Assembly (NCBI RefSeq): GCF_017357105.1
Contig: NZ_CP071596.1
Location: 1,922,001-1,986,000 of the forward strand
Origin: Natronosalvus caseinilyticus
Lineage (GTDB): Archaea > Halobacteriota > Halobacteria > Halobacteriales > Natrialbaceae
Length of the DNA stretch: 64,000 nucleotides
Reading direction: 5' to 3'
Shown: in pieces, positions 15,710-26,400 of the stretch
Layout: each line of letters starts with the position of its first letter
How positions within the stretch are numbered: position 1 is the stretch's first letter
Program-made: the position numbers and the translations under genes
The notes under the pieces: generated by a model
Seen by the model: only the letters and a program-made list of their open reading frames with translations
Databases searched by the model: none
What the model was told of the DNA's origin: nothing

Positions 15710-16468
15710 CTACTCGAGGCTGCGTCCACAAACGGGTTCGAAGACCGACTCGTGGAGGCGTTCGGCCACCGTCTCCATCAGCGGCTCGAGGTTCGCGGTG
15801 TCGGCCCGATTGTACCGCACGAGCGTCTCGAGGGCGTCCTCGTCGCCGCGCTCGTACTGGTGCCAGAGGCGAATCGCGTCGCGGCCGCTGATGTCGGGTT
15901 GGTCGCGGTCGATGCCCAGGTCCCGTTCGATCCGTTTGAGCCCGCCGGTCAGGTCGAGTTTGCGACAGGGGTACATGAGGTCGATGTGGGGCACCGAGGC
16001 GTCGACGTCGAACGCCGTCTCGAGGAACGGGACGTCGAAGCGCTGCCCGTTGAACGTCACGAGCGCCGCGGCGTCGTCGAACTCGCTCTGAAGGCGGTCC
16101 CGCGTGAGGTCCTGGCCGTTGACGTACGTTCGCGTCTCACCACGACGGTGGACGCTCACTGTCGTCACGTCGTGACGACTGGCGTCGAGGCCCGTCGTCT
16201 CGATGTCGAGGTAGCAGACGTCGTCGCGAACGTTCTCGAAGAACCGCCAGCGACTCGCCGCCGGGAGCGCCTCGGCGAACGGCGAGACGTCACCGGCCTC
16301 GAGGTGGCGTCGGCCGTCGTCAATGAAGGCCTCGATGCGGTCGGCGACGGTCGAGCCGACGACGCTGCCGTCGAACTCGTCCCAGTGGGTGATGCCGTGT
16401 TCCCAGAGGCGATGCTCGGTGGTCTCGCCCACGCCGCGAACGGGGAGAAAGCTGTTCTCGATTTGCAC
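15710..16468 (-). CDS. RNase H-like 3'-5' exonuclease family protein
   Basis: 252 residues from GTG 16468 (QIENSFLPVRGVGETTEHRLW). DEDDy/YprB-type exonuclease fold: Exo I DIETTGLDASRHDV (residues about 104-117), Exo II FNGQRFDVPFLE, and Exo III YNRADTANLEPL. The four acidic metal ligands are therefore in place. The role is likely nucleic-acid trimming or repair; substrate unknown. GTG 16468 is chosen over 16519 because homologous proteins begin near (x)IENSF and a weak TATA (TTTTTGC) lies about 27 nt upstream; an ATG-initiated form from 16519 would add 17 residues. Confidence 0.85.
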   Translation of the reverse strand: MQIENSFLPVRGVGETTEHRLWEHGITHWDEFDGSVVGSTVADRIEAFIDDGRRHLEAGDVSPFAEALPAASRWRFFENVRDDVCYLDIETTGLDASRHDVTTVSVHRRGETRTYVNGQDLTRDRLQSEFDDAAALVTFNGQRFDVPFLETAFDVDASVPHIDLMYPCRKLDLTGGLKRIERDLGIDRDQPDISGRDAIRLWHQYERGDEDALETLVRYNRADTANLEPLMETVAERLHESVFEPVCGRSLE

Positions 16469-16693
16469 GTCCGATGAGGGGCGTTCGGGTCGCAAAAACG
16501 TGTGGGTTCGACCGGACACGAAACGAACGGCCCGTCGTCTTTGCTATATTTTCTATAGGTATGGTCGAGGCGCTCTCGGCGTTCGACTCGCCACTATCTG
16601 GCTCGAACGAGATTGAAACCCCCGTTGTACTCCGCAGTCGATTTCGATTGGCTAGCGCTCGGATCGTGAGAATCCGAACCTCCTCCCCGAAAC

Positions 16694-16891
16694 CTAGTAA
16701 TAGTACAGCTCGACGGTGTGACCGCAGTTGTGACACGTCGTCTCCGTACCGCTGAGACGGTGTTCCTCGTCGTCCGCCTCGAGGTGGTGTCCGGATTTCC
16801 TGATCCCCGGTCCGCCGGGGACGGCCGCTCGAACGGACTCGCTACAGGCGGGACAGCCGACCGTTACTCGCGGGCGTTCAGATTGTGACAT
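16694..16891 (-). CDS. Small zinc-ribbon protein
   Basis: 65 residues from ATG 16891 (MSQSERPRVTVGCPACSESVRA). Two CxxC knuckles, CPAC and CHNC, about 35 residues apart, with HLEADDEEHRLSG between them and a C-terminal VELYYY strand: a typical haloarchaeal stand-alone zinc ribbon. A ribosome-binding GGAGG is present immediately upstream on the minus strand (complement of CCTCC at 16893-16897). Function unknown; such proteins may bind nucleic acid or protein. Confidence 0.75.
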   Translation of the reverse strand: MSQSERPRVTVGCPACSESVRAAVPGGPGIRKSGHHLEADDEEHRLSGTETTCHNCGHTVELYYY

Positions 16892-16995
16892 ACCTCCCAC
16901 GTACCGTATCGGTCGTTTTTGTTATACGAGTCATAAGCCCGGTCAGCGCCCGCCTAGCCGGGATCGAACTCGCTGAAACTGTTCGGAAGCGTGTC

Positions 16996-18201
16996 TTACT
17001 GATCGAACGAAACGGGCTCGAAGTCGAAGAACGCAGTCTCGTACCCGTCGTGGCGAGCGACCTGTGGCGCGGTGTCGACGGAGACGGTTACGCGGTCGGC
17101 CGCGGTCAGGTCGTCGATTGCCAGCCCGTAGTGGTGCCCAAACTCGTGATCGAGGGTTTCGACCAGCGGTTCCTCGAGCAGCGTCTCGCCGTCGGCCTCG
17201 AGAGTCGCTGACAGCGACGTGAAGGGGAGCGGGACGTCGTTGTACGGCGTGCGCGGGAAGACGGCGAGGTACGTGTCTGCGTCCGCGTCCGCGTCCGCGT
17301 CATCGCGCAGCCGCTCGAGATCGGTCTCGATGGCGGTGATGTCGGCGTCGCCGCTCCGTTCGGTGCCGAGGCGAGTTCCGGGGAGATTCGAGATAGCGGG
17401 TCCGGTGAACGCGGGTGCGGCGCCGTTTCCGTGTCCGTCGCCCGACCCGGTTTCGTCGTGCTCACCCTCGTGTCCGTTCCCGCTTCCGTGGCTCATCACC
17501 TCGAGCGCCCCCCGCGTCCCCTGTTCGTCCTCGGGAACCGAGATCAGTTCGAGGTCGCGCACGTCCGCGCGGGCGTACTCGAACGGAATCTCGACCGTCT
17601 CGGTCGACTCGAGTCGTCCCTCGAGGTCGCCGGTTCGGCGGGTCGTCACCGGACCGACCTGGATTCGGGCCGTGTACGATCCCTCCTCGGGGAGCGTGAC
17701 GTTGTCGCCGTAGTGAAATCCCATTCGCTGGGCGAGCATCGACCAGGGGGCGTCGCCGTGGACGAGGTCGCCGTCGGCGTCGACGATCTCGAGGCCCAGG
17801 TCGGCGGGGAGGACGACGCCGGTCGCGTCGTCCCAGACGGTCATCATCAGGTGGTGGGTGTCCTCGGTCTGGACGTCGACGCGGTGACGCTCGCCGGAGA
17901 CGAGCCAGAACCGGTGGGGGAACGTGTAGGTGAGCGAGACGGCGTAGTCGCCCGCCGTCCCTTGGCCGTACGCGGCCATCTCCTCCTCGCCAGCCGGCAC
18001 GTAGACGGCGTCGGGGCGATCCTCGATCAGCGGCGGGGTGTTCCAGGCCGACTGCTCCTCGAAGCCGAGGCGCTCGAGGCAGCCGGCGAGCGCGAATCCA
18101 CACCCGGTCGCGCCGGCCTTAAGGACGTTGCGTCGCTCCCAACGAGCGCCGCTCGAGGAGGCGCGTCCGGTGCGGTCCGCGGTTCCCTCCTGTTGATTCA
18201 T
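16996..18201 (-). CDS. Tat-exported lipoprotein, P19-like (probable iron binding)
   Basis: 401 residues from ATG 18201. The N-terminus carries a twin-arginine-like ERRNVLKAG followed by the lipobox ALAGC, so it is anchored on the cell surface. Two parts resemble the P19/Tp34 periplasmic Fe(II)-transport fold: HHLMMTVWDDATGVVLPADLGL and MLAQRMGFHYGDNVTLPEEGSY in the first, DHEFGHHYGLAIDDL in the second. A His/Gly-rich stretch (HGSGNGHEGEHDETGSGDGHG) separates them and could bind metal. A run of four GTCCGC-like hexamers near 17277-17304 encodes DADADADA. Iron role is inference from the fold. Confidence 0.6.
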   Translation of the reverse strand: MNQQEGTADRTGRASSSGARWERRNVLKAGATGCGFALAGCLERLGFEEQSAWNTPPLIEDRPDAVYVPAGEEEMAAYGQGTAGDYAVSLTYTFPHRFWLVSGERHRVDVQTEDTHHLMMTVWDDATGVVLPADLGLEIVDADGDLVHGDAPWSMLAQRMGFHYGDNVTLPEEGSYTARIQVGPVTTRRTGDLEGRLESTETVEIPFEYARADVRDLELISVPEDEQGTRGALEVMSHGSGNGHEGEHDETGSGDGHGNGAAPAFTGPAISNLPGTRLGTERSGDADITAIETDLERLRDDADADADADTYLAVFPRTPYNDVPLPFTSLSATLEADGETLLEEPLVETLDHEFGHHYGLAIDDLTAADRVTVSVDTAPQVARHDGYETAFFDFEPVSFDQ

Positions 18202-18407
18202 ACGATAAATGGGGGCACGGCGCGCAAAACGTCGTTGGTTCGCCGCTCGAGTACTCCCAGCGTCCGGAACCTGCTCGCGGTGTCGGTGGTGCGCTGATCC
18301 ACGTTTAAGTGGGTCCGATAATCGCTGTTTCGGCCCCGACACAGATCGGACGAACCCGGATCCAGTGTTCTATTTTCAAAAGGAATCGAAACGAATCTGA
18401 GAGCTAA

Positions 18408-18458
18408 TTTTATTACGAACCACACACATAGTCGTAACTGCACGCGAGGTGAATAGTA
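18408..18458 (+). promoter_or_regulatory. Promoter and leader of hsp20
   Basis: TATA-like TTTTATTA at about 18408-18415. The leader contains CTGCACGCGAGGTGA at 18438-18452, whose GAGGTGA is a ribosome-binding site 6 nt before the ATG. The same 15 bases occur before the Cdc48 gene at 18871-18885 without change, so the two chaperone-type genes share an identical leader segment. This could be a common regulatory or RBS element, or the result of local duplication. Confidence 0.6.
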
Positions 18459-18830
18459 ATGGCACTGCCACGAAACGCACCAAGCTCCTGGATTCAGGGA
18501 CTCGACTTCCCGAGCCGACTCTTCGAGACCCAGAGTACCGATTACGAACTGTACGAGGAGGAGGACGATTTCGTCCTGAGCGTCGAGATGCCGGGTTTCG
18601 ATCGCGAGGAAATTAGCGTCTCGTGGGACGACGGCATGCTCAACGTCGCCGCGAACCGCGAGGACGACCAGCGCGGTCAGCGGAAGACGTACCACCGACG
18701 GTTCCGCTTCCCGAAGAACGTCGTCGAGGAGGAGATCACCGCTCAGTACCGGAACGGCATCCTCGAGGTGCGTCTTCCGGTCGAGACCGGCGCGACCGTT
18801 AGCGGCACCGAAATCGAGGTTCAGGGCTGA
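18459..18830 (+). CDS. hsp20: Hsp20/alpha-crystallin family small heat-shock protein
   Basis: 123 residues. Alpha-crystallin domain spans about residues 27-115: YELYEEEDDFVLSVEMPGFDREEISVSWDDGMLNVAANRE, then YHRRFRFPKNVVEEEITAQYRNGILEVRLPV, which contains the typical GxLxVxxP-like end (GILEVRLP). Short N-terminus, so probably forms compact oligomers. Holdase that keeps unfolded proteins soluble. Upstream of the Cdc48-type ATPase and likely co-regulated with it under stress. Confidence 0.9.
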   Translation: MALPRNAPSSWIQGLDFPSRLFETQSTDYELYEEEDDFVLSVEMPGFDREEISVSWDDGMLNVAANREDDQRGQRKTYHRRFRFPKNVVEEEITAQYRNGILEVRLPVETGATVSGTEIEVQG

Positions 18831-18870
18831 TCGTCCGCCTCGGGGCGATCCGCTCCCTGTTCCGTTTTTC

Positions 18871-18885
18871 CTGCACGCGAGGTGA
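18871..18885 (+). promoter_or_regulatory. Leader segment before the Cdc48-type gene, identical to the hsp20 leader
   Basis: CTGCACGCGAGGTGA, 15 bases, identical to 18438-18452. It includes GAGGTGA as the ribosome-binding site 6 nt before ATG 18892. No TATA-like element of its own was recognised within the 61-nt gap after hsp20, so the ATPase gene is probably also transcribed from the hsp20 promoter. Confidence 0.5.
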
Positions 18886-18891
18886 GTCACG

Positions 18892-21072
18892 ATGTACCTC
18901 ACGGTGAAACAGCTCAAGAACAGGGACCCGGGCAGTGGAATGGCCGTAATCGACCGCAACGCGCTGGGCGAGCTGGGCGTGAGCAGCGGAGATTTCGTGA
19001 CCATCGACGGTGGTGACGGCGAACGGACGGTCGCTCGCGTCTGGCCCAGCGATAGCGAGGACGCCGGCCGCGGGCTGATCAGGATCGACGGCCAACTTCG
19101 CCACGAGGCGAACGTGCGGATAGACGACCGCGTCGCCGTCGAACCCGCGGATGTCGAGCCGGCTCGGTCGGTGACGATCGCGCTTCCCCAGAACATTCAG
19201 ATCAGCGGTGACGTGGGAGCACACGTTCGGGACAAACTCGTCGATCAGGCGGTAACTGAGGGGCAGACAGTCGCTTTTTCGATCGGCTTCGGACTGTTTT
19301 CGAGCAGGTCCGGTCGGCGGATTCCCGTTCGGATCGTCGACACCGAGCCGTCGGGAACGGTCGTCGTTCGCAACACCACGAAGATTGACACCGTCGGCGA
19401 GGACGGCGACTCGATCACCGTGTCCGACCCCGACGCCGACGACGTCTCCGCACCGACGGTAACCTACGAGGACATCGGCGGCCTCGAGGACGAACTCGAG
19501 CAGGTTCGCGAGATGATCGAGTTGCCGATGCGCCACCCCGAACTGTTCCACACGCTCGGCATCGAACCGCCGAAGGGCGTCTTGCTCCACGGTCCGCCCG
19601 GCACCGGGAAGACCCTGATGGCGAAGGCCGTCGCCAACGAAATCGACGCCCACTTCAAGACGATCTCCGGCCCGGAGATCATGTCGAAGTACTACGGCGA
19701 GAGCGAAGAGCAGCTCCGCGAGGTGTTCGAGGAAGCCGAGGAGAACGCCCCGGCGATCGTCTTCATCGACGAACTCGACTCTATCGCCCCCAAGCGCGAA
19801 GAAGTCGGTGGCGACGTCGAGCGCCGGATCGTCGCCCAACTGCTCTCGCTGATGGACGGCCTCGAGGAACGCGGTCAACTCACCGTCATCGCGACGACCA
19901 ACCGGGTCGACGCGATCGACCCCGCGCTCCGTCGTCCCGGTCGGTTCGACCGCGAGATCGAGATCGGCGTCCCCGACCGCGTCGGCCGCGAGGAGATCCT
20001 CCGGATCCACACCCGGGGGATGCCGCTGACCGAGGACGTCGACCTCGACCAGTACGCCGAGAACACCCACGGCTTCGTCGGCGCCGACCTCGAAAACCTC
20101 GCCAGAGAGAGCGCGATGCGCGCGCTTCGCCGCGTTCGGCCGGAACTGGACCTCGACGCCGAGACGATCGACGCCGACGTTCTCGAGGCGATCGAGGTGA
20201 CGAACGACGACGTGCGGGCGGCGCTCAAGGGAATCGAGCCCTCGGCGCTGCGAGAGGTGTTCGTCGAGGTTCCCGACGTTTCGTGGAGCGACGTCGGCGG
20301 CCTGGACGACGCCAAACAACGCCTCCAGGAGACGGTACAGTGGCCGCTCGAACACTCCGACGCCTACGAGCGCGTCGGTCTCGAACCCGCCAAAGGCGTC
20401 CTCCTGTACGGGCCGCCGGGGACCGGGAAGACGCTGCTCGCCAAAGCTGTCGCTAGCGAGGCCCAGTCGAACTTCATCTCGATCAAGGGTCCCGAACTGC
20501 TGAACAAGTACGTCGGCGAGTCCGAGAAGGGCGTCCGCGAGGTGTTCTCCAAAGCCCGCGAAAACGCTCCGACGGTCGTCTTCTTCGACGAGATCGACTC
20601 CATCGCGACCGAACGCGGTCGGGGCGTGGGCGAGTCGAACGTCGGCGAACGGGTCGTCTCTCAGCTCCTGACCGAACTCGACGGCCTCGAGGAACTCGAG
20701 GACGTGGTCGTCGTCGCGACGACGAACCGGCCGGACCTCATCGACGAGGCCCTGTTGCGGCCGGGAAGACTGGACCGTCACGTCGAGGTGTCCGAGCCCG
20801 ACGACGACGCCCGCCGCGCGATCTTCGAGATTCACACCCGCGACAAGCCGCTGGCCGAAGACGTCGACCTCGAGACGCTCACGGAACGGACCGAAGGCTA
20901 CGTCGGCGCCGACGTCGAGGCCCTCTGTCGGGAGGCGGCGACGATCGCCGTGCGCGAGTACGTCCGGACGGACGACCCGGGTGAGGTCGACGAGATCGAA
21001 CTCACGATGGACCACTTCGAAGCGGCGCTCGAGGACGTCGACTCGAGCCCGAAGCCGATCCCCGCGGAGTAA
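18892..21072 (+). CDS. cdc48: Cdc48/VAT-type AAA ATPase
   Basis: 726 residues with the full archaeal VAT layout: N domain (about residues 1-185), D1 and D2 AAA modules. D1: Walker [13 protein letters not shown] (about residue 232), Walker [13 protein letters not shown], then [14 protein letters not shown]2: Walker [13 protein letters not shown] (about residue 506), Walker [13 protein letters not shown], then [12 protein letters not shown]. Unfolds and extracts proteins, feeding the proteasome. Follows hsp20 by 61 nt with a shared leader sequence, suggesting a protein quality-control pair. Confidence 0.95.
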   Translation: MYLTVKQLKNRDPGSGMAVIDRNALGELGVSSGDFVTIDGGDGERTVARVWPSDSEDAGRGLIRIDGQLRHEANVRIDDRVAVEPADVEPARSVTIALPQNIQISGDVGAHVRDKLVDQAVTEGQTVAFSIGFGLFSSRSGRRIPVRIVDTEPSGTVVVRNTTKIDTVGEDGDSITVSDPDADDVSAPTVTYEDIGGLEDELEQVREMIELPMRHPELFHTLGIEPPKGVLLHGPPGTGKTLMAKAVANEIDAHFKTISGPEIMSKYYGESEEQLREVFEEAEENAPAIVFIDELDSIAPKREEVGGDVERRIVAQLLSLMDGLEERGQLTVIATTNRVDAIDPALRRPGRFDREIEIGVPDRVGREEILRIHTRGMPLTEDVDLDQYAENTHGFVGADLENLARESAMRALRRVRPELDLDAETIDADVLEAIEVTNDDVRAALKGIEPSALREVFVEVPDVSWSDVGGLDDAKQRLQETVQWPLEHSDAYERVGLEPAKGVLLYGPPGTGKTLLAKAVASEAQSNFISIKGPELLNKYVGESEKGVREVFSKARENAPTVVFFDEIDSIATERGRGVGESNVGERVVSQLLTELDGLEELEDVVVVATTNRPDLIDEALLRPGRLDRHVEVSEPDDDARRAIFEIHTRDKPLAEDVDLETLTERTEGYVGADVEALCREAATIAVREYVRTDDPGEVDEIELTMDHFEAALEDVDSSPKPIPAE

Positions 21073-21189
21073 ATCGCGCCGTACGGTGGACAGACCCTCC
21101 GCTCGGCGCCGACAGGACGATCCCGCGGCCATCGGTTTTCGGATTGTCGAACCAACGAGCCTTTGATCGACCGGTCCCAGGATTCGAGT

Positions 21190-22035
21190 ATGGACAGACG
21201 GACGTATCTCGGCGGTCTCTCGACGGCGGGTCTCGCCGGGGTTGCGGGGTGTCTCGGCTCGATCGAGGGCGTGCTCGGCGAGGACGAGCCCGAACCCGGC
21301 CGCGGAAACTGGGGCGACGGCCAGACCGCCCTCGACGCGCCGACCGAGGACCGGGGCGATCCGGTCCACCCGATCTACGGCCAGGAGATGCCGTCGTTTT
21401 CCTTCCCGGACCCCCTGACCGGAGGAACCGTCTCCTCGAGCGACCTCGAGGGGGAGAAGTCGTACCTCATGACGTTCTTCTACACCTCTTGCCCCGACGG
21501 CGCCTGTCCGGCCCTACTGCTGCGCCTGCGCCGTGCCCAGGCCGACGCAGTCGAGAACGACTACGTCGACGACCTCGAACTCCTGGCGATCACGTTCGAT
21601 CCCGACCGGGACACCCCCGAGGTGCTCGAGGCGTACGCCGGCCAGCAGGGAGCCGACCTCGAGGTGGGCAACTGGCACTTCCTTCGTCCCGAAGACAACG
21701 AGACGGCACAGACGACGCTCAACGACAAGTTCGGGATGCGACTCGAGCGGGTCGAGGATCACGAGGCGGCGGGTCACGGTGACGGGAACGAGAGCGAGGA
21801 CGACGAAGACCACGAGAACGATACCGAGGGAACCGATGACGATAGCAACGACTCGAGCGGTCACGAGAACGACTCGAGCGAGAACGAACACGACCACGGC
21901 GACTACGCCTTCACCCACATCAACCTGATCCTGCTCGTCAACGAACACGGCGTCGTCGAACGCTCCTATCCGCGCGGGACCATGGTCGATACCTCGAAGG
22001 TCCTCGAGGACGTACGCACGGTCGTTGGACAGTAA
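21190..22035 (+). CDS. SCO1/SenC family lipoprotein
   Basis: 281 residues. Tat-like N-terminus (DRRTYLGGLSTAGL) with lipobox GVAGC (C21). Thioredoxin-like SCO fold: FYTSCPDGACPALL is the metal site and THINLILLV holds the conserved His. The Cys pair is CPDGAC, i.e. four residues between them, against the usual three (CxxxC). A long Asp/Glu/His/Ser linker (about residues 198-240) sits between the two halves. Presumed copper chaperone for a terminal oxidase or redox protein. Operon with tlpA-like and ccdA genes 1 and 3 nt apart. Confidence 0.85.
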   Translation: MDRRTYLGGLSTAGLAGVAGCLGSIEGVLGEDEPEPGRGNWGDGQTALDAPTEDRGDPVHPIYGQEMPSFSFPDPLTGGTVSSSDLEGEKSYLMTFFYTSCPDGACPALLLRLRRAQADAVENDYVDDLELLAITFDPDRDTPEVLEAYAGQQGADLEVGNWHFLRPEDNETAQTTLNDKFGMRLERVEDHEAAGHGDGNESEDDEDHENDTEGTDDDSNDSSGHENDSSENEHDHGDYAFTHINLILLVNEHGVVERSYPRGTMVDTSKVLEDVRTVVGQ

Positions 22036-22036
22036 C

Positions 22037-22594
22037 ATGCGCAGGCGCGACCTCCTCGCAGGACTCGGCAGTCTCGGCGTCCTCGCCACCGGCGGCGTCG
22101 TCGCCACGACCGACGTCTCGAGCCTGCAGTCTCGCATCCGCCGTCGTTTCGGCGAGGATGCCAACCAACTCGAGGTCGAGACGGTCGACGCCCAGGGGAG
22201 CGAGGCCGGGACGATTTCGCTCCCGTCGCTCGAGCAGCCGACGTTCATCGACTTCTTTGGAACGTGGTGTGCGCCCTGCATCAAGCAGATGCCTGCGCTC
22301 GTCGAGGCTCACAAGCGACTGGGCGACGAGGTGCTGTTCGTCTCGGTGACCAACGAGAATGTCGGGTCGTCGACCGGCGCCTCGATCACGGAGGCGGAAC
22401 TCGCCGACTGGTGGGCCGAACACGACGGCAACTGGACGGTCGGCGTCGACCGAACCGTCGAACTCGCCGAGCGCTACGGGCTCCAGGGCTACCCGTACGC
22501 GGTCGCCGTCGACGAGTACGGCTTCGTCCAGTGGTCCGAGGGGGGCATCAAATCGGCCGACGAACTGGTCGCCGGTATCGAGCGCGCGATCTGA
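22037..22594 (+). CDS. TlpA/thioredoxin-like protein
   Basis: 185 residues. Tat-like start MRRRDLLAGLGSLG, then a thioredoxin-like domain with active site FFGTWCAPCIKQMPALV (CxxC at about residues 78-81) and the cis-Pro region QGYPYAVAVDEYG. Exported disulfide reductase or cytochrome-c/copper maturation factor. ATG 22037 follows the SCO stop by 1 nt, and the CcdA gene starts 3 nt after its stop, so the three form one transcription unit for extracytoplasmic redox work. Confidence 0.88.
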   Translation: MRRRDLLAGLGSLGVLATGGVVATTDVSSLQSRIRRRFGEDANQLEVETVDAQGSEAGTISLPSLEQPTFIDFFGTWCAPCIKQMPALVEAHKRLGDEVLFVSVTNENVGSSTGASITEAELADWWAEHDGNWTVGVDRTVELAERYGLQGYPYAVAVDEYGFVQWSEGGIKSADELVAGIERAI

Positions 22595-22597
22595 TCG

Positions 22598-23272
22598 ATG
22601 GTCGATCTCGCCTTCGTGTCGACGGTCGCGTTCGCAGTGGGCGCCGGTATCGCGACCTTCTTCTCCCCGTGTGCGTACCCGCTGCTTCCCGGCTACGTCG
22701 GCTACTACGCGAGCCGAACCGAGGACGCCGAGCCAACGCTCGGGGGTTCGCTCGCTCGCGGGATCGTCGCCGGTGCCGGCGTCATCATCACGTTTCTGGT
22801 CCTGCTCGGGGCGACGTTCGTGGTCGGCCACGAGACGCTCTCGAACATTACCCTGTTCGAACCGATCGTCGGCGCGTTGCTGATCGTGTTCGGGCTTATG
22901 GTCGTCGCCGGACGGGCGCCCTCGCTATCGTTCGCGCTTCCGAAACGCCGTTCGAGCGTCCTCGGGTTCGGCGTCTTCGGCGCCGGGTACGCGCTCGCGG
23001 CGGCCGGTTGCGTCGCGCCGCTGTTCATCGGCGTCCTGACCAGCGCGCTCTCGTTATCGGCGGGCGCTGGCGCACTCGTCCTCATCGCGTACGTGGGGAG
23101 CGTTACCGGGCTCATGATCTCGCTCACCGTCGCGACGGGGATGGGACTCGTCGCCGGGGCGGGGTGGATCGCGGCGCACACGGGAACGATCGAGCGCCTC
23201 GCTGGCGCAGTCATGATCGTCGCCGGCCTCGGGCAACTCTACCTCGCGATCGTGATCCTCGAGGTGCTGTGA
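22598..23272 (+). CDS. ccdA: CcdA-type cytochrome c biogenesis membrane protein
   Basis: 224 residues, six predicted membrane segments. Opens with AGIATFFSPCAYPLLPGYVGYY, whose Cys in the SPCAYPLLP motif and the second Cys in AAAGCVAPLFIGVL are the two conserved CcdA/DsbD cysteines. Passes reducing equivalents from cytoplasmic thioredoxin to the exported thioredoxin-like partner. Located directly after the TlpA-like gene, as expected for this pathway. Confidence 0.9.
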   Translation: MVDLAFVSTVAFAVGAGIATFFSPCAYPLLPGYVGYYASRTEDAEPTLGGSLARGIVAGAGVIITFLVLLGATFVVGHETLSNITLFEPIVGALLIVFGLMVVAGRAPSLSFALPKRRSSVLGFGVFGAGYALAAAGCVAPLFIGVLTSALSLSAGAGALVLIAYVGSVTGLMISLTVATGMGLVAGAGWIAAHTGTIERLAGAVMIVAGLGQLYLAIVILEVL

Positions 23273-23426
23273 GCGGTTTCGGGACCGACGCGGCGAACGC
23301 AATCGCTCGCTACCGGTCGATACGGTGGGGTTACTTAATCGTCTCAGGACGGTCGTGTTCGACAGTGACTGACGAGACCGGGCGGCTAGACGACTCGCAG
23401 ACGACACCACGTCGGAGGTGACTCCG

Positions 23427-26400
23427 GTGAGCGAGCGCGCCGGTCTCGAGTCCCGCGGTACGCCGCCAGTTCTCGTGATCGACCCGACCGATAGCGTCGG
23501 CGAGATGGCGCGAACGCTCGAGGACGTCCTCGGCCCGAGTGCCGTTCACCGGGTGACCGACCTCGGGACGGCCCTCGAGTACCTCGAGGTCGCGCAGGCA
23601 GGCTGTCTGGTGTACCCGATTGACCTCCCGCCGACCGATCTGGAACGCGTTCGCGAGCGCGCCGACTGTCCGCTCCTGGCGATTGCGAGCGGCGCCGACG
23701 CCGAGGCGGCGCTCGAGGCCGGAGCGACGGACGTACTCGACCCGGACGCCTCGCGAGCGGAGGCTCGCGCACGCGTGGAAACACTATTAAATGCGTCACC
23801 GTCCGCCGCCGACCAGACCCGAACGGCGCTCGAACGGGCCGCCCTCGAGAACGGACCCGGGACGGCTCTCGTCGTCGACTCGACGGGCACCGTCGAGGCC
23901 GCCCTGCCCTCCGTCGAAACCGTGCTGGGCTACACGCCGAGTGAACTCGTCGATCGGCCCGTCGAGGAGGTCGTCCACGACGACCGACAATCGATCCGAC
24001 GCGCACTCGAGGTGGCACGAACCTCGTCGGCGGACGAGGTGGGGGACGAAGCGGGGGACGAGACGGAGGACGAGGGGGGAGTTGAGACGAGAGACGCCCC
24101 GACCTGGCCGCAAACCGTACAGCTTCGCCACGCCGATGGCACGTGGCGAACGCACGTCGCGACGGTGAGAGGCGGCGACCCGGTACCCGACGACAGCCTC
24201 GTTCTGACTGTCGGCCCCGCCCCGGAATCGGACTCGACCGACGTCGAAGCCTGGGTCGGCGCGCTCGAGCGCCCGGCGTTCGCCGTCGACGAGACGTGGC
24301 GGATCGTCGCGGCGTCCGACGAAGCCAGCGTCCTCTTCGTCGACGGTCTCACGGTCCGTACCCCGATTCAGGAGGCGCTGCCGGCGGACCGTCACGAGGC
24401 GATTCTCGACCACCTTCGGGAGGCTCGAGAGAGCGGGTCGTCGGTTCGGTTTCGGACGTCGCTCTCCCTCGACGGGGAGGGGTCACCGGACGAGGAAGGA
24501 TCGACGCTCGAGTGGGTGGCCGCGCCCACGGACTCGGGCGTGCTGGCCATCGCCGTGGGTGCGTCGACCGATCGCGACGAGGCGTCACCGAAGGACGAGG
24601 CGGGTCCGGCCGTCGAGACGGCACGGGCGCTCGAGACGGTGACGACGGCGCTCCGAATCGGTGTCGTCGTCTTCGACCGGGAGACGGAGCGAACGCTCGA
24701 GGCGAACCCGGTCGCGCGGGAACTGCTGGGCGCGACGGACGTGCTCGCCGGAACACTCGATTCACTGGTCGACGAACGGACGTGCGACAGAATCCGACGT
24801 CGAGCGGGCGACTCCACGGTACGGCGCGCGGACACCTTCGAGGCGACCGTCCGAACGGGGGACGGCGATCGAACCGTCTCGGCGACCGTCGTGTCGCTGT
24901 CTCGAGACCGGGCGGCGTTCTGCGTGCTCGGCGACCGGCCGCCGTCGGCGGACGACGCCATCGTCTCCGTCCTCTCCCGGACGAGTCGCGCGCTCCGGTC
25001 GGCGAGTTCGCCGTCGGTAGTGAGCCAGCACCTCGCCGACGGCGCCCTCGCGCTTACCCCATCGTCGGCCGCCTGCTGTTACCTGCTCGACGGTGAGCGA
25101 CTCTATCCGGCGGCCGTCGCGCCGACCGATGCGGATCCGACGATACACTTCCCGACCCTCGACTGTGCGGACGTCCCGGCGCTCGACCCGCGGCGGCTGT
25201 CGGGACCGTCGCTCGGCCGTCTCGAGTCGGGAGCGTTCGACCCGCTGCTCGCAACGGGGGCGGTGGCGACCGATCGGGTGTTCGTCGCTCCAGTCGGCGA
25301 CCGCGGGGTCGTCGTCGCCACGGGACTTGGCCTGCGGACGCTCGATTCGACGGACGTCGAGGCGACCGACTGGATGACGGCGCTGGCCGCGACCGAACTC
25401 GAGACGATGGATCGCCGGCACGCGCTCGAGGCACTGGAGGAGACGGTCGACCGCCTCGAAGCGGATCGCGACCGACTGGGTGAGCTCGAGGCGGTCGTCC
25501 AGGGGCTCGAGTCCACGCTGGCCGACGCCTCGGATCGCCGGGCCACCGAGTCGGTACTCTGCGCCGACCTGGCGGCGCTCGAGTGGGTCGACGGCGCCTG
25601 GTTCGGTGACGTCGATCCGGCCGCCGAGACCGTCACCGAGCGAGCGAGCGCTGGGTCGTTGACCTCGGGTTCGCCGATCGGAACCGACGGCTTCGTAGAA
25701 GACGTCGACTCGATTTCGGCGGCGATCGAATTGAGATCTGTGAGCCACGTCCCCGCCGCCGACCGGAACACGCCGGGGACGGTGGGACGAACCGACCGTC
25801 GTGGTCGATCAGACCGCCCCGACGACCGGGCCGGCGACGCCGTCTATCTCCCGCTGTCGTTCGACGACCGGCGATACGGCGTGCTGGCGCTCTCCATCCC
25901 GGCGGCTACCGTGACGTCGGACTTGCTCGAGCGACTCAAGACCCTCCGAACGCACCTCTCGCTCGCCTTCGCCGTCGGCGAGTACCGACGGTTCCTGACC
26001 GCCGAGGACCGACTCGAACTCTCGTTCACGCTCCCGTCGGCCGACGACGGGGCGGACCGTCCTCGAACCGGGCCGGGGGAGCCGACGGAGGGGAACCAGT
26101 CGGGTGATCCCCTCGTCGTCCTCGCCACACGCTGTCGGTGCCGAATCGACCTACTGGCGCTCTCGGAGGGGCCGAGCGGGACGTCCGTCGTGTGCTCGAT
26201 TGCAGACGACGACCTCGAGGCGGCGACCGTTCGCTCGACCGCCGACGAAATCGAGGGGCTCGAGGCGCTCGACGTATCGAGCGAACGAGGCGCCCGTCTC
26301 CACGTCGAGGCGCGCCTCGTCGGCGAGACGCTCGTCGGACTGGTGGGCGCACATGGGGGAGATCTCCGCACGATAGACGGACGCGAGCGGCAACCGACGT

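Noticed and set aside
18799-21369. 856-residue open frame on the minus strand opposite the Cdc48-type gene
   Set aside because: It is the antisense of a highly conserved AAA ATPase; long antisense frames are expected in high-GC haloarchaeal DNA and the product shows no family motif.
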